From assembly GCA_965223305.1 (NCBI GenBank), contig CBDCWT010000004.1:1-64000 (forward strand): a stretch of 64,000 nucleotides of DNA, read 5' to 3'. Position 1 is the first letter of the stretch, and the number at the start of each line of letters is the position of its first letter. This document shows, piece by piece, positions 45,401-53,468 of the stretch. The stretch is from CBDCWT01 sp965223305 (lineage in GTDB: Bacteria > Planctomycetota > Planctomycetia > Pirellulales > Pirellulaceae). The notes beneath the pieces were generated by a model, which saw only the letters and a program-made list of their open reading frames with translations, was not told the DNA's origin and searched no databases. The position numbers were made by a program, and so were the translations under genes.

Positions 45401-46642
45401 CTCGCCAAAATTGCCATCGACAATGTCGGCGACAGCTGGCTCCGAACGGCAGTCTTGAGTTCGTCGGTGAACCATGCCACGAAAATGCTGGGCCATATCC
45501 TGGGACGCGTTGGCGGTTCGGCCGATCACTCGCTGTTGTTGCAACATTTGATCTCCACGGCGAGCCGAGGGGGTGGGGCCGAGCGCCTCGCGGAGGTGCT
45601 GCGCACGCTGACCGCCTCAGGCGCCGGCCCGCCGCAGGTTTGGGAGATGGAAGCGCTGGCCAGCTTCGATCGGGCGATCCGCGGGCAGAACGAGAGCCTG
45701 GCCAAGTTGCGAGATCAGGCGGCTGGCGAGCTGTCTAAACCACTCGCCCGCGCCGCACTCATTGTCGACACCGCCCGAGAACTTGCCCAAGACGAAACCG
45801 CCGCCATCGCCGAGCGCGTGGTAGCACTGCCCTTGCTGGGACGCGGCTTCGACCGGCAGCAATCAGACCGCGCGATTGTGGCCGGCTTCCTTTCAGCCGC
45901 CCATCCGCTCCCACTCCAGTTGGCCGCGGTCGAGGCACTCTCCCGGATGCCAGCCAGCGAGATTCCTACGCTCCTGCTTGCTAACTGGAAGCAGCTCTCC
46001 CCTCGGGTTCAGTCGGAGGTCTTGGGAGCGCTACTCTCGAAGCGACCCTGGCAGCAGCAGCTGCTCGCCGCGATTGAGTCGCAACGGGTTGCGGTCAGCG
46101 ACTTGGACGCATCGACGCGCAACCGGCTCGTCTCCGTGGGAAACCGTGAGTTTCGCGACCGCGTGCGCAAGCAGCTTGGAGACGTGAAAACCGATCGACA
46201 GAGTGTCATCGAACAATATCAGACAGTGATGCGCCTCGTAGGCGACGCAGGCTCGGGCGCTGAGTCATTCAAGAAAACCTGCGCTGCCTGCCATCGGCAC
46301 CAGTCAACCGGTAATGACATCGGAGCAAGTTTGGCTGCGCTGCAAGACAAATCAAGCGAGTCGTTGCTCATTTCGGTACTCGATCCGAACCGGGCCATTG
46401 AGGGCAAGTACAAGAACTACGTCTGTGTCACTACAGATGGCCGTGTGCTGAACGGTATGATCGTGTCCGAGTCGACGAGCAGCATCACCTTAGCGCAAGC
46501 GAACGGCACTAAGGCAACGCTGCTGCGGGTCGATATCGACCAGCTGTCCAGTACCGGAATCTCGTTCATGCCGGAAGGACTCGAAAAGGACCTGACGCCC
46601 CAACAACTCGCTGACATCTTCGCGTTCTTGCGAAGCGAGTAA
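42434..46642 (+). CDS. Neutral ceramidase-like domain fused to PVC-type membrane-bound dehydrogenase, HEAT and cytochrome c
   Basis: The ATG at 42434 begins a signal peptide (TICAVIVVCLCSLASLRA), giving 1402 residues. About 25-425 is a neutral/alkaline ceramidase-like domain: FGFGKSDITPSVALRLSGYG, CGTHSHTAPH, FNYACHCTTFGPS and CTIGCGADQNPQR. About 465-900 is the PVC dehydrogenase beta-propeller (TIGR02604): LQPGYKIGIVAAEPLIADPV, FGRNRDDWGNWFGGDNSRP and GSLWIADMYRHVIEHPEWIP. About 905-1240 is HEAT-like helical repeat. A single haem site CAACHRH lies near residue 1281, followed by SVLDPNRAIEGKYKNYV. It would act outside the cytoplasm, joining hydrolysis of an amide or ester substrate to an oxidation step. 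That coupling is inferred. Confidence 0.88.
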   Translation: MKTPRTICAVIVVCLCSLASLRAETSLEFGFGKSDITPSVALRLSGYGNRTDVFEGVDEKLFVRVMVVRTDDGRVSALIAVDTIGLPGTLTKSIAARANKRYGIPRDRIVVCGTHSHTAPHISAGLTNIFAVPLTAEQERDSQEYTQRVADTIVETVGQAVKRLRPGQLFAAQGEAGFARNRRTVRDGSWTGFGVQAGGPTDHSLPVLKIADEDGTVRGLVFNYACHCTTFGPSYNRVNGDWAGHASRMLEQRYPAATALCTIGCGADQNPQRDNDATKAKALAVAQGKEVADEVSRIIAEPMSEVTAALRTSFGYAGLPVDRPTVPELKTQLDDRRPQFRRHAQNMLDLRERMGRLPETYPAPVQVWSFGDQLCMVFLGGEVVVDYALRLKQEIRSKLVWLSSYSNDLFGYVASERVRREGGYEVSGSMIYYNQPGPWAEGTEEVVVRRVHELVEQGSFTGPLTPEEALARFHLQPGYKIGIVAAEPLIADPVNFAVAADGRLWVVEMGDYPRGEDDQGKPGGRVKVLDDLDGDGRYDTSTLFLDGLEYPNGVFPWGGGVLISGAPAILYAEDTDGDDRADVTKPLYRGFEADNPQHRVAGFAYGLDNWLYLASGTNNHEIQSVSSGATIDMSGRDVRIRPDKGLIEAVSGRTQFGRNRDDWGNWFGGDNSRPIYHYVVSDRYLSRNPYFPAPDPFVHLMTPALAPPVYPTSRTLDRFNDLFALNRFTSACSQMIFRDSSLGPDVEGAAFISEPVHNLVHRAVLTDDGVSFRAARHPKELQSEFLSSTDHWFRPTTTATGPDGSLWIADMYRHVIEHPEWIPESWQAQLDLRAGHDRGRIYRVYRSDGELQKISPLNDRPSQELVGELQHSNGWRRDTAQQLLVERRDHSTVAPIRDVLRSGTAIAKVHALGTLQGLDALRASDLSLALSDSDPRVLRRAILLSERLLDDHPQLARRITQLGSHPAPRVRLQVALSLGEWDNDAAAEALAKIAIDNVGDSWLRTAVLSSSVNHATKMLGHILGRVGGSADHSLLLQHLISTASRGGGAERLAEVLRTLTASGAGPPQVWEMEALASFDRAIRGQNESLAKLRDQAAGELSKPLARAALIVDTARELAQDETAAIAERVVALPLLGRGFDRQQSDRAIVAGFLSAAHPLPLQLAAVEALSRMPASEIPTLLLANWKQLSPRVQSEVLGALLSKRPWQQQLLAAIESQRVAVSDLDASTRNRLVSVGNREFRDRVRKQLGDVKTDRQSVIEQYQTVMRLVGDAGSGAESFKKTCAACHRHQSTGNDIGASLAALQDKSSESLLISVLDPNRAIEGKYKNYVCVTTDGRVLNGMIVSESTSSITLAQANGTKATLLRVDIDQLSSTGISFMPEGLEKDLTPQQLADIFAFLRSE

Positions 46643-46654
46643 CAAGCCGGCAAG

Positions 46655-47048
46655 GTAGCAGGCACACTCCGTGTGCCGTGGCCAGGCAGCAAATGTAGCG
46701 CTAAACCCTACCGGGGTGGCTGCGTTCGATACTGAGCAGCAGCTGCCGGAACGGCGCGGCGGATAAATTCTGCGCTCACGGCTCGCTTCTCCTGCCGCTT
46801 GTTCCGGCCTACTTCTTCTGCTCCGTATTCCGCGGGCTCCTGGCGTTCATGAGCAATCACAACTCTGAAACTGCCATCTGACGTCATCCGTCAACGCTCG
46901 GGAGGGCGAGGCTCCTGCCGAGCCGAAGTACATCGGAGTACGTCGGAGTACTGGTTACGGTGGAAACCGTGGGCTAACGCCCAGCGGCTGATTTTGTATC
47001 GAGCCCGGATAACTCAGAGGCGGACGGCACGCGGAGCATGCCTGCTAC
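46655..47048. repeat. Mosaic of five repeat families, no gene
   Basis: In order: a forward family A copy at 46655-46683; a diverged inverted repeat, GCCGGAACGGCGCGGCGG to GCCGCTTGTTCCGGCCTAC, at ~46734-46812; a family D arm at 46899-46924; an F element at 46964-46995; and a reverse family A copy at 47021-47048. The second element is homologous, in reverse, to 49887-49960. Nothing in it is convincingly coding. Confidence 0.75.
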
Positions 47049-47051
47049 GGC

Positions 47052-48359
47052 TTACTGAGTCCGCGCCGCGATGAAAGAGGCCCGCACCAGCACGTCGTTC
47101 TTTTCGTAGCTGCGATTCGGCATCAGACACGTGCGCACTCCAGGCCCCTTCGAGAAGTACCCGTGGTAGATCGCGTTCATGTCGCCGTAGTCTGTCATCT
47201 TGCGCAAGTAGACACAGCCCGAGACAATGTCTTCTAGGTTCAGCTGGGCGGCCTCAAGAACGCTGGTATGGTTGGCCCCCATCTGGTGGACCTGCCCGTC
47301 AAGCTCTCCTGTCGCGCCGGTCTGACCGGGTTTACGGCCGGACAGCCCCGACACGTAAAGCGTATTGCCTGCCCAAACCGCTGGACTTGCCGCCACCGCG
47401 GCATCACCTAAGTCCATCGCGCGGCGAGGCCGCACAACCTTGCGGGATGCAAGATCGGTTGTCGCAAAACACGTGATCTCGACGTGCGAGTCGCCCGGAA
47501 TCCAATCAACGAAAACGGTAGCACAGGCTGGTTCATTTCCCTCCTCGAAAAACTCGCTGTAGACCTTGCTCGCCGTTTCTAGGTTGTCGTCGTCGTCGAG
47601 GAACACGTGGCTCATCACGACGTGGCCGAAATCCAGTCCTGCCTCGGACAACACTGTTTCAACGTTGCGCATGGCTTGACGGACCTGTTCCTCGAACGTC
47701 GCCGGGTGACTGCCGTCCGCTTGATGGTCGCCTTTGCCCGACACGTAGAGCGTGTTACCGGCGAGGACTCCTTGGCTAAAAGGAAAGTTGCCGGGTGGGT
47801 CACCGACACTCTTTCTCTCCGCCAAGTCGCTGTAGGCAATACAAGTAATCTCCAACCTCGATTCGCCGGGTACTTCCGCGACCCCGAGAGTTGTACGGGC
47901 GGGTGGTGAGTCTGGAAAGAACTTGGCGTAGTGTTCATTGAACTCGCCGAACTTGTCGTGATCTTCCAGGTAGACGAATGACTTGACCACATGCTGTAAG
48001 TCGAGCCCGGCGACTTGCAGTGTCTTGCGGATCTCGTTCAAGCAGTTGTCAACCTTGACCGGAAATGGCTCGTTCGGCCTGTAGTCACCCTTGCCGGCGA
48101 TATAGACCGTCTTGCCGACCATCAAACCCGGCGCGAACAGGCTGTTGGGCCGCTCGCCGTTTGACGTCAGAAACTTCTTTGCCGGAAGCTGGCCATAGCT
48201 GGGTACTGCAGCCGCCAGCACCAGGACGATCGAAACCAGACTATGACCAACAGCGAGAGTTAGCCCGCGCCGAGGCTCCAGCCGTCGGCGTGAACCGGCT
48301 AAAGTAAGAGGAACCTGTTGTGAAACAAAGCCTCGTTCCGTTGGCAGGATTCTGATCAT
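47052..48359 (-). CDS. Exported protein with three tandem Rid (YjgF/UK114) domains
   Basis: The ATG at 48359 has AGAGG upstream and gives 435 residues; a longer frame to 48623 lacks a signal. Residues ~29-56 form a signal peptide (LTLAVGHSLVSIVLVLAAAV). Three Rid domains follow at about 60-178, 185-302 and 320-433, each with a GxTLYVSG-type strand and a V-x-L-rich end. The catalytic-type Arg is present in domain 1 (PPARTTLGV, Arg155) and domain 3 (GPGVRTC, Arg409), but domain 2 has Cys279 there (EPACATVFV). Rid proteins hydrolyse enamine or imine intermediates. Export of a Rid protein and triplication are both unusual. It is divergent from the amidohydrolase gene. Confidence 0.88.
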   Translation of the reverse strand: MIRILPTERGFVSQQVPLTLAGSRRRLEPRRGLTLAVGHSLVSIVLVLAAAVPSYGQLPAKKFLTSNGERPNSLFAPGLMVGKTVYIAGKGDYRPNEPFPVKVDNCLNEIRKTLQVAGLDLQHVVKSFVYLEDHDKFGEFNEHYAKFFPDSPPARTTLGVAEVPGESRLEITCIAYSDLAERKSVGDPPGNFPFSQGVLAGNTLYVSGKGDHQADGSHPATFEEQVRQAMRNVETVLSEAGLDFGHVVMSHVFLDDDDNLETASKVYSEFFEEGNEPACATVFVDWIPGDSHVEITCFATTDLASRKVVRPRRAMDLGDAAVAASPAVWAGNTLYVSGLSGRKPGQTGATGELDGQVHQMGANHTSVLEAAQLNLEDIVSGCVYLRKMTDYGDMNAIYHGYFSKGPGVRTCLMPNRSYEKNDVLVRASFIAARTQ

Positions 48360-48479
48360 GACGTTGTTCCTCTGCAGAGCGATTGGGCCGAGCGCCTGGC
48401 GCACGTTTCGAATAACATCTTGACAACCGCATCGCAACCAAACAAGGTACTGGTGAACAAAAAGTTGTGAGACGCGTCC

Positions 48480-49793
48480 ATGAAGCTGCCTTGTGCCATT
48501 CTCGTCCTCCTGTGCGTCGAGTCCGCCGTCGCCCAGCAACGCTACGATCTGTTGCTGCAAGGCGGGCACGTCATCGACCCCAAGAACAACATCAACGAGG
48601 TGCAAGACGTTGCTATCCGGCACGGCACGATCGCCGCGGTGGGGCCGGATATCGACTCATCACTGGCCGGCAAGTCCGTGGACGTCAGCGGTCACTACCT
48701 GACGCCCGGACTCGTCGACATCCACGTCCATGTGTTTGCCGGAACCGGCGAACGGAGTTCATACGCCGGCGATAACAGTGTCTACCCCGACGGGTTTACC
48801 TATCGTACCGGCGTGACGACCGTCGTGGACGCTGGGGGCGCCGGCTGGCGAAACTTCGAGCACTTTCGCGAGCACGTCATCGACCGATCGCGAACACGCG
48901 TGCTGGCGTTCCTTAACATCGTCGGCCACGGCATGCGCGGGCAGAGGTTCGAGGGCCAGCTGGAGGACATGCAGGTCGAACCCACGCTCGCTACAGCGCA
49001 GCGGCACCAGGATGTGATCGTGGGAATCAAGACCGCCCACTATATGGGGGTCGAATTCACACCTGTCGAGCGAGCCGTCGAAGTAGGACAGGCGGCGGGC
49101 ATTCCCGTGATGGTCGACTTTGGTCGCGCGTATCCGGAAAAGTCCCTCAGTGAGCTGCTCCGCATCAAGCTGAGCGAGGGAGACATTTACACGCACCTCT
49201 ATTCGGGTCTGCGGGGCGAACTGGACCCTTGGGGCAACGCCAACCCGGCGCTGCTTGTCGGCCGTGAGCGCGGTATTTTTCTGGACGTCGGGCATGGTGG
49301 AGGAAGCTTTACTTGGCGTGTGGCCGTGCCGCTAGTCAACCAGGGCGTTCTGCCCGACACGATCTCGACCGATCTGCACATCGGTAGCATGAACTCGGGC
49401 ATGAAGGACATGCTGAACTTGATGAGCAAGTTTCTGGCGCTGGGAATGTCCTTGGAGGATGTCATCCTACGATCCACCTGGAACCCGGCCAGAGCGATCC
49501 GTCAACCACAGCTGGGACATCTCTCAAAGGGCGCCCCAGCAGACATCGCCGTACTGCAGGTAAGGGAGGGCAGGTTTGGCTTCCTCGACATGCACGGCGC
49601 GCGGCTCACGGGCCGCCAGAAAATCGTCTGTGAGATGACCGTCCATGGAGGGAAGATCGTCTATGAGTTGAACGGGCTTTCCCGACCGGAATGGACCACG
49701 CTCCCGAAAAACTATCGTCATACGGGGAATGGCAACTGGGATGGCACGCGCAAGATCCGCAGTCGCCAGAGTCTGCTAGAGCTGCCTCCCTAA
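48480..49793 (+). CDS. Exported amidohydrolase/deacetylase, dihydroorotase-like
   Basis: The 437-residue protein begins with a short signal peptide (MKLPCAILVLLCVESAVA). Cyclic amidohydrolase motifs follow: YDLLLQGGHVIDPKNNINEV, LTPGLVDIHVHVFAG (His-x-His metal site), GVTTVVDAGGAGW, the VGIKTAHYMG lysine region, IYTHLYSGLRGE, DVGHGGGSF and TDLHIGSMNSG. The pattern fits the amidohydrolase/deacetylase group related to EF_0837-type enzymes. Export and the adjacent Rid protein suggest processing of an N-acylated amino compound outside the cytoplasm. The two genes are 120 bases apart and divergent, so they may share a control region. Confidence 0.86.
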   Translation: MKLPCAILVLLCVESAVAQQRYDLLLQGGHVIDPKNNINEVQDVAIRHGTIAAVGPDIDSSLAGKSVDVSGHYLTPGLVDIHVHVFAGTGERSSYAGDNSVYPDGFTYRTGVTTVVDAGGAGWRNFEHFREHVIDRSRTRVLAFLNIVGHGMRGQRFEGQLEDMQVEPTLATAQRHQDVIVGIKTAHYMGVEFTPVERAVEVGQAAGIPVMVDFGRAYPEKSLSELLRIKLSEGDIYTHLYSGLRGELDPWGNANPALLVGRERGIFLDVGHGGGSFTWRVAVPLVNQGVLPDTISTDLHIGSMNSGMKDMLNLMSKFLALGMSLEDVILRSTWNPARAIRQPQLGHLSKGAPADIAVLQVREGRFGFLDMHGARLTGRQKIVCEMTVHGGKIVYELNGLSRPEWTTLPKNYRHTGNGNWDGTRKIRSRQSLLELPP

Positions 49794-49794
49794 A

Positions 49795-50134
49795 GTAGCA
49801 GGCACGCTCCGCGTGCCGTAGCCCACCCGCAAGATAGCGCCATCCACCCCGCACTCCGTTCCCACGCCGCGCCCGCACGGAGAAGTTGTAGGCCGGAACA
49901 AGCGGCGCGAAGAGCGTTCCACTCCGTACAATTCCCCGCCGCGATGTTCCGGCACGCGCTGGCTAGCGCTGAGCAGGAAACGCATCCAACCGTAACAAGG
50001 TAGCAGGCACGCTCCGCGTGCCGCAGCCCACCCTGCAAGATAGCGCCGTCCACCCCGCACTCCCTGCCCACGCCGCACCCGCACGGAAAGGGCATTCGCC
50101 AAAGGCGGACGGCACGCGGAGCGTGCCTGCTACG
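49795..50134. repeat. Family A copies within an ~88-bp direct duplication
   Basis: Segments 49795-49882 and 50000-50087 are near-identical direct repeats: a family A palindrome, then AAGATAGCGCC, TCCACCCCGCACTCC and CCCACGCCGC. Between them lies a GTAGGCCGGAACAAGCGGCG element that is homologous, in reverse, to 46734-46812. A reverse family A copy ends the region at 50104-50134. The first copy begins two bases after the amidohydrolase stop. No gene is visible. Confidence 0.75.
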
Positions 50135-50203
50135 ATTTCTGATCCTGACACCAAACCGCCTTTTCCGTACCATCTGTCGGGCATTGTCCTTGTCAGTAAA
50201 CTG

Positions 50204-50545
50204 ATGGAACGAGTTCTCATGTTGACGGACCTACTCGACAGCTGCGCAACAGCGTCCCCGGCACGCAATCGGTTCCACTACCTGGCCGAGGATGGATCGA
50301 TTCAACGGCTCAGCAACGCAGAGTTGCAGCAGCGAGCAAGGGCGGTCGCCAACGCACTTCTCGATCAGGGAGAACCCGGACAGCGCGTGCTGCTGGCCTA
50401 CTCGCCGGGTCTAGACTTCATCACTGGGTTCTTTGGGTGCCTCTATGCCGGCATGCCCGCCGTGGTGTTCACAAGAATGCACGAAAGCTGCCCACCACCG
50501 TCAACGACGAAACACCAACTATTCGAGGATCCACGAAGTCTTTAG
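50204..50545 (+). pseudogene. Truncated fatty-acyl-AMP ligase N-terminus
   Basis: About 90 residues match the start of fatty-acyl-AMP ligase (FAAL) or acyl-CoA synthetase proteins: FHYLAEDGSIQRLSNAELQQ, RARAVANALLDQGEPGQRVL and LAYSPGLDFITGFFGCLYAG. The similarity stops at about 50470, after GMPAVVF, where a full enzyme would continue for another ~450 residues. The frame ends at 50545. The start is unclear (ATG at 50204 or 50219). Loss of the catalytic core means it cannot adenylate an acid. It is probably a deletion relic of a lipid-activating gene that belonged to this glycan cluster. Confidence 0.7.
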
Positions 50546-50573
50546 AATGAAAAACGCGACATGAGAAGATGAT

Positions 50574-51551
50574 ATGGAACTTCCTTCCGATAGCGCTCCC
50601 CTCTCGCCGCCGCGTCACTACGCGACGCCCAGTCAGCCGCCCCTGGACATTCGGCTGTGGAACCTTCCCTGGTGGATATTGGAGACCATCAAGTCGAGTC
50701 TCTGGTATTACCAGCGGAAAAAACGGCCGATCACGATGTCTCGGCTCCACGGCTTGCTGTGGCCCAATCTCCGCGAGCCAATCTTCCTAATTGGTGCTGG
50801 CCGTTCAGGTACCACCTTTCTGGGCGACTGCCTCGGCACTTTGCCCGGGATCTCGTATCATCACGAACCTGTCTTGACCAAGGCCGGCTCGCGCTACGTC
50901 TATGAAGGTCGCTGGACGCAGCAAAAAGCCGCTCGTTTTTACCGGTCCGTTTACGCCTGGTTGATGCGGTTTTACTTCGACGGTGACTTGAGATTCGCGG
51001 AGAAGACCCCCCGCAACACGACCGTCGTCGGCTTCCTGGCGGAGGCGTTTCCGGACGCTAAGTTCATCCATATCTACCGCGACGGCCGGGACTCGGCGCT
51101 GTCGCTGAGCAAGAAACCCTGGATTACCGAGAAAGGCACCAAGCAGCTGCAATACGAGCCAGGAGGCTACCCGATGGGCCCTTACGCGCACTATTGGGTC
51201 GAACCAGATCGAGCTGCCGAGTTCGAAGCGACCAGTGATTTCCACCGGTGCATCTGGTCCTGGCGCCGCCTGACGGAGGTGGCCCTCCAGTGGGGTCAAA
51301 AACTAGACCCCGAACGATATCACGAACTGCGCTACGAAACACTCGTCGCGGACCCGCTTCCAGAAGCGGACAAGATTCTGGAGTTCCTTGGGCTGCAGGA
51401 CGCGTCGACCCGCCAGGCGCTGCATGCCGCGGTGAGCGAAAGCCGGACTGACTCGGTCGGCGCCTGGTCCCGGGAGTTGACCACCGAAGAGGTCGCCGAG
51501 GCCGAGCGTGAGGCGGGCCAGCTGTTGCGCCAACTGGGCTATCTCAACTGA
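50574..51551 (+). CDS. Sulfotransferase family protein
   Basis: The 325-residue protein has the PAPS-binding 5'-loop IFLIGAGRSGTTFLGDCL and the 3'-phosphate-binding motif FIHIYRDGRDSALSLSKKP. HRCIWSWRRLTEVALQWGQK and ERYHELRYETLVADP are further family features. It should transfer sulfate from PAPS to a carbohydrate or lipid. A hydrophobic, aromatic N-terminus (LWNLPWWILETIKSSLWYY) may bind the membrane face. Its 3' end overlaps the convergent epimerase gene by 13 bases. Confidence 0.9.
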   Translation: MELPSDSAPLSPPRHYATPSQPPLDIRLWNLPWWILETIKSSLWYYQRKKRPITMSRLHGLLWPNLREPIFLIGAGRSGTTFLGDCLGTLPGISYHHEPVLTKAGSRYVYEGRWTQQKAARFYRSVYAWLMRFYFDGDLRFAEKTPRNTTVVGFLAEAFPDAKFIHIYRDGRDSALSLSKKPWITEKGTKQLQYEPGGYPMGPYAHYWVEPDRAAEFEATSDFHRCIWSWRRLTEVALQWGQKLDPERYHELRYETLVADPLPEADKILEFLGLQDASTRQALHAAVSESRTDSVGAWSRELTTEEVAEAEREAGQLLRQLGYLN

Positions 51552-52477
51552 GCATCTGACGGTTGCAGAACTTCGGACAAGGCGTCGACAAAACTGGTGT
51601 TCGTCCATTCCAGGTCGCTCACGGCCCGCGACGTGTCGTATCGATGTTGCGCAACTCGGGGAACTGGGACTTTGATGCGAGCCGTGGGTCCGCCGGCCGC
51701 TGCCCACGAGTTGGCAAAATCTCGCCAGCTCAGATCTTCGCGGCCGGTGAGGTTGTAGGCCTGACCGATCGAGACCGGACGCTCCAGACAGCGGCTAACG
51801 GCTTCCGCCACATCAGCCGCATAGGCAAGTGGAATTCTACGGCAACATGGAATCAACGCCACCGGCCCGGCTAACCAGTTTCTGAAGGTCTTGATGACGT
51901 GCGCACCCCGGCCGTAGAGGTAGCCGGGACGCACCGCGGTGACTTCGAGCCCATGCTTTTCTGCCGCTTGCCAGGCCAGAGCCTCGCCCTGAGCCTTGGT
52001 CGCCGCATACGGCTGACTCTGTATCGTGGCGTCAGTGTACGGAACTTGTGGCGCGCCTTCGTCGTTGTTCTGACCGTTGTGACGGTAGATAGAAACTGTC
52101 GACACTACGATCAGCCGACGAACGTTGGCCGCCGCTGCGGCCTGGATCAAGTTCTCCATTCCTTCTACGTTGACGCGCACGAAATCCGAGCTCTGGCGGG
52201 AGAAAATCAATCCGGCGTTCGCAACAATCGCGTCAACTCGCTGGACCGCCTCCTGCAAAGCAGCTGCGTCGGCTAGGTCGGCGGTCCGCAACTCGACGCC
52301 CCGGTCGGCAAGATCGACGCCACGCGCGGGAGAGCGCACCACACCAACTACTTGTGCGCCGCGATCCTGTAGCGCTGCACAGAGGTAGCGGCCAAGAAAC
52401 CCGGTCGCCCCGGTCACTGCGATTCGCCGTTCCGCCAGGTCTACGCGGTCTCTGCTTGCTTGGGCAGTATCTTGCAC
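51539..52477 (-). CDS. NAD(P)-dependent epimerase/dehydratase (extended SDR)
   Basis: The 312-residue protein starts its Rossmann fold with IAVTGATGFLGRYLCAALQD. Catalytic-type residues are Ser/Thr in VVSTVSIYRHN and Tyr-x3-Lys in YAATKAQGEALAW; GYLYGRGAHVIKTFRNWL follows. Members convert nucleotide sugars or reduce related compounds. It is the last gene of the reverse-strand cluster and begins four bases after the end of the DUF6473-like gene, so they are cotranscribed. Confidence 0.88.
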   Translation of the reverse strand: MQDTAQASRDRVDLAERRIAVTGATGFLGRYLCAALQDRGAQVVGVVRSPARGVDLADRGVELRTADLADAAALQEAVQRVDAIVANAGLIFSRQSSDFVRVNVEGMENLIQAAAAANVRRLIVVSTVSIYRHNGQNNDEGAPQVPYTDATIQSQPYAATKAQGEALAWQAAEKHGLEVTAVRPGYLYGRGAHVIKTFRNWLAGPVALIPCCRRIPLAYAADVAEAVSRCLERPVSIGQAYNLTGREDLSWRDFANSWAAAGGPTARIKVPVPRVAQHRYDTSRAVSDLEWTNTSFVDALSEVLQPSDAQLR

Positions 52478-52481
52478 TGCG

Positions 52482-53453
52482 TCACCCGTTCACTCTTCCG
52501 CCAGCCAAGTTGGCCAAGATGGACTGACAGGCGGACACGAGCTGGTCCGCGGCGTCAACGTGCATTTCCGGAGAAGGATAGTACGCGTTGTGCGTCCATT
52601 TACCAACAAAATCGGGGCGATTGGCGCTTAGATCAACGCTCGTCGGCTCGCCAGTTTCACGATCTACCAATCGCTGGGGGCTGCCTCGCCGGGTAACGCA
52701 TTCTACGTAGGCCGACGCCTCGTCGCGGACCTGCTGAATCATCTCGGCATTGACTAGCTGAGGAAAGTCATTCAACAGTAAATGGACGTTGCAATACAGC
52801 TCGCGATACGAGGGTTGCCGTTTGGAAAAATAAAGCAAGATCGTGGGGACAGAGATTCGAGACAGCAAAGTCTTGTGACTCTGGACCCAGTTCGCTCGTG
52901 TTTCCGCGACGACTTTCTCGACGTGCGGTGGGGGGCGCAAGAGGAAGTAAGCTTCCCTTTGCCCAATGCGGAAGCTGGCGGGAGCTGCCGATCGCAGAAG
53001 TTCCGAGTACGCCGCGATGGAACTCATCCGCGCGCCGTCGGTGCGGCGCGTTAGATACTCCCACCCGCTGCTGTCGAACATCGAATTGCTTTCGCTACGG
53101 CCCGACATGATTTGAACAATCGCAAACGCCGCTCGGTTGACACGATCCAGCAGCGGTTGATGTTTCAAGAAAAAGGAGGCACCTGCACCACCGTGTCCAA
53201 GATTGAGGACCGGTAGACCCAGTCGTTCCTGCAACAAAGTTGGATAGGGCCGCTCGCAAAAACAACCGAAAGGCTGCGCTGCGCCCAAACAGGCGAAGTA
53301 CTGGCCCTGTTTTAGGTCGCGCGGTTCTGGTCCGCGAAAAACGAGGCCCGTGTCGGAGCAGCGGTAGAGCTGATAGTCCACAACCCGGTGATCTCGCCGC
53401 GCGTATCCCGACTGGGAGTCAACCTGGCGTGGCTCGGTGTCGCTGTTGGACAT
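52482..53453 (-). CDS. DUF6473-like protein
   Basis: The 323-residue protein has the segment QYFACLGAAQPFGCFCERPY followed by LLQERLGLPVLNLGHGGAGA, which I associate with DUF6473, a family seen in polysaccharide and sulfotransferase loci. The LNLGHGGAG stretch resembles an SGNH-type turn, but no clear catalytic triad was identified. There is no signal peptide. It is 15 bases downstream of the flippase gene, inside the glycan operon. The family name is from recall; the context supports a role in surface glycan synthesis or modification. Confidence 0.7.
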   Translation of the reverse strand: MSNSDTEPRQVDSQSGYARRDHRVVDYQLYRCSDTGLVFRGPEPRDLKQGQYFACLGAAQPFGCFCERPYPTLLQERLGLPVLNLGHGGAGASFFLKHQPLLDRVNRAAFAIVQIMSGRSESNSMFDSSGWEYLTRRTDGARMSSIAAYSELLRSAAPASFRIGQREAYFLLRPPPHVEKVVAETRANWVQSHKTLLSRISVPTILLYFSKRQPSYRELYCNVHLLLNDFPQLVNAEMIQQVRDEASAYVECVTRRGSPQRLVDRETGEPTSVDLSANRPDFVGKWTHNAYYPSPEMHVDAADQLVSACQSILANLAGGRVNG

Positions 53454-53468
53454 TGTGGTCCTTCTTTC

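Noticed and set aside
48360..48623. Extended N-terminus of the Rid protein
   Set aside because: The added 88 residues overlap the amidohydrolase start, lack a signal, and the ATG at 48359 has a good ribosome site just before a signal peptide.
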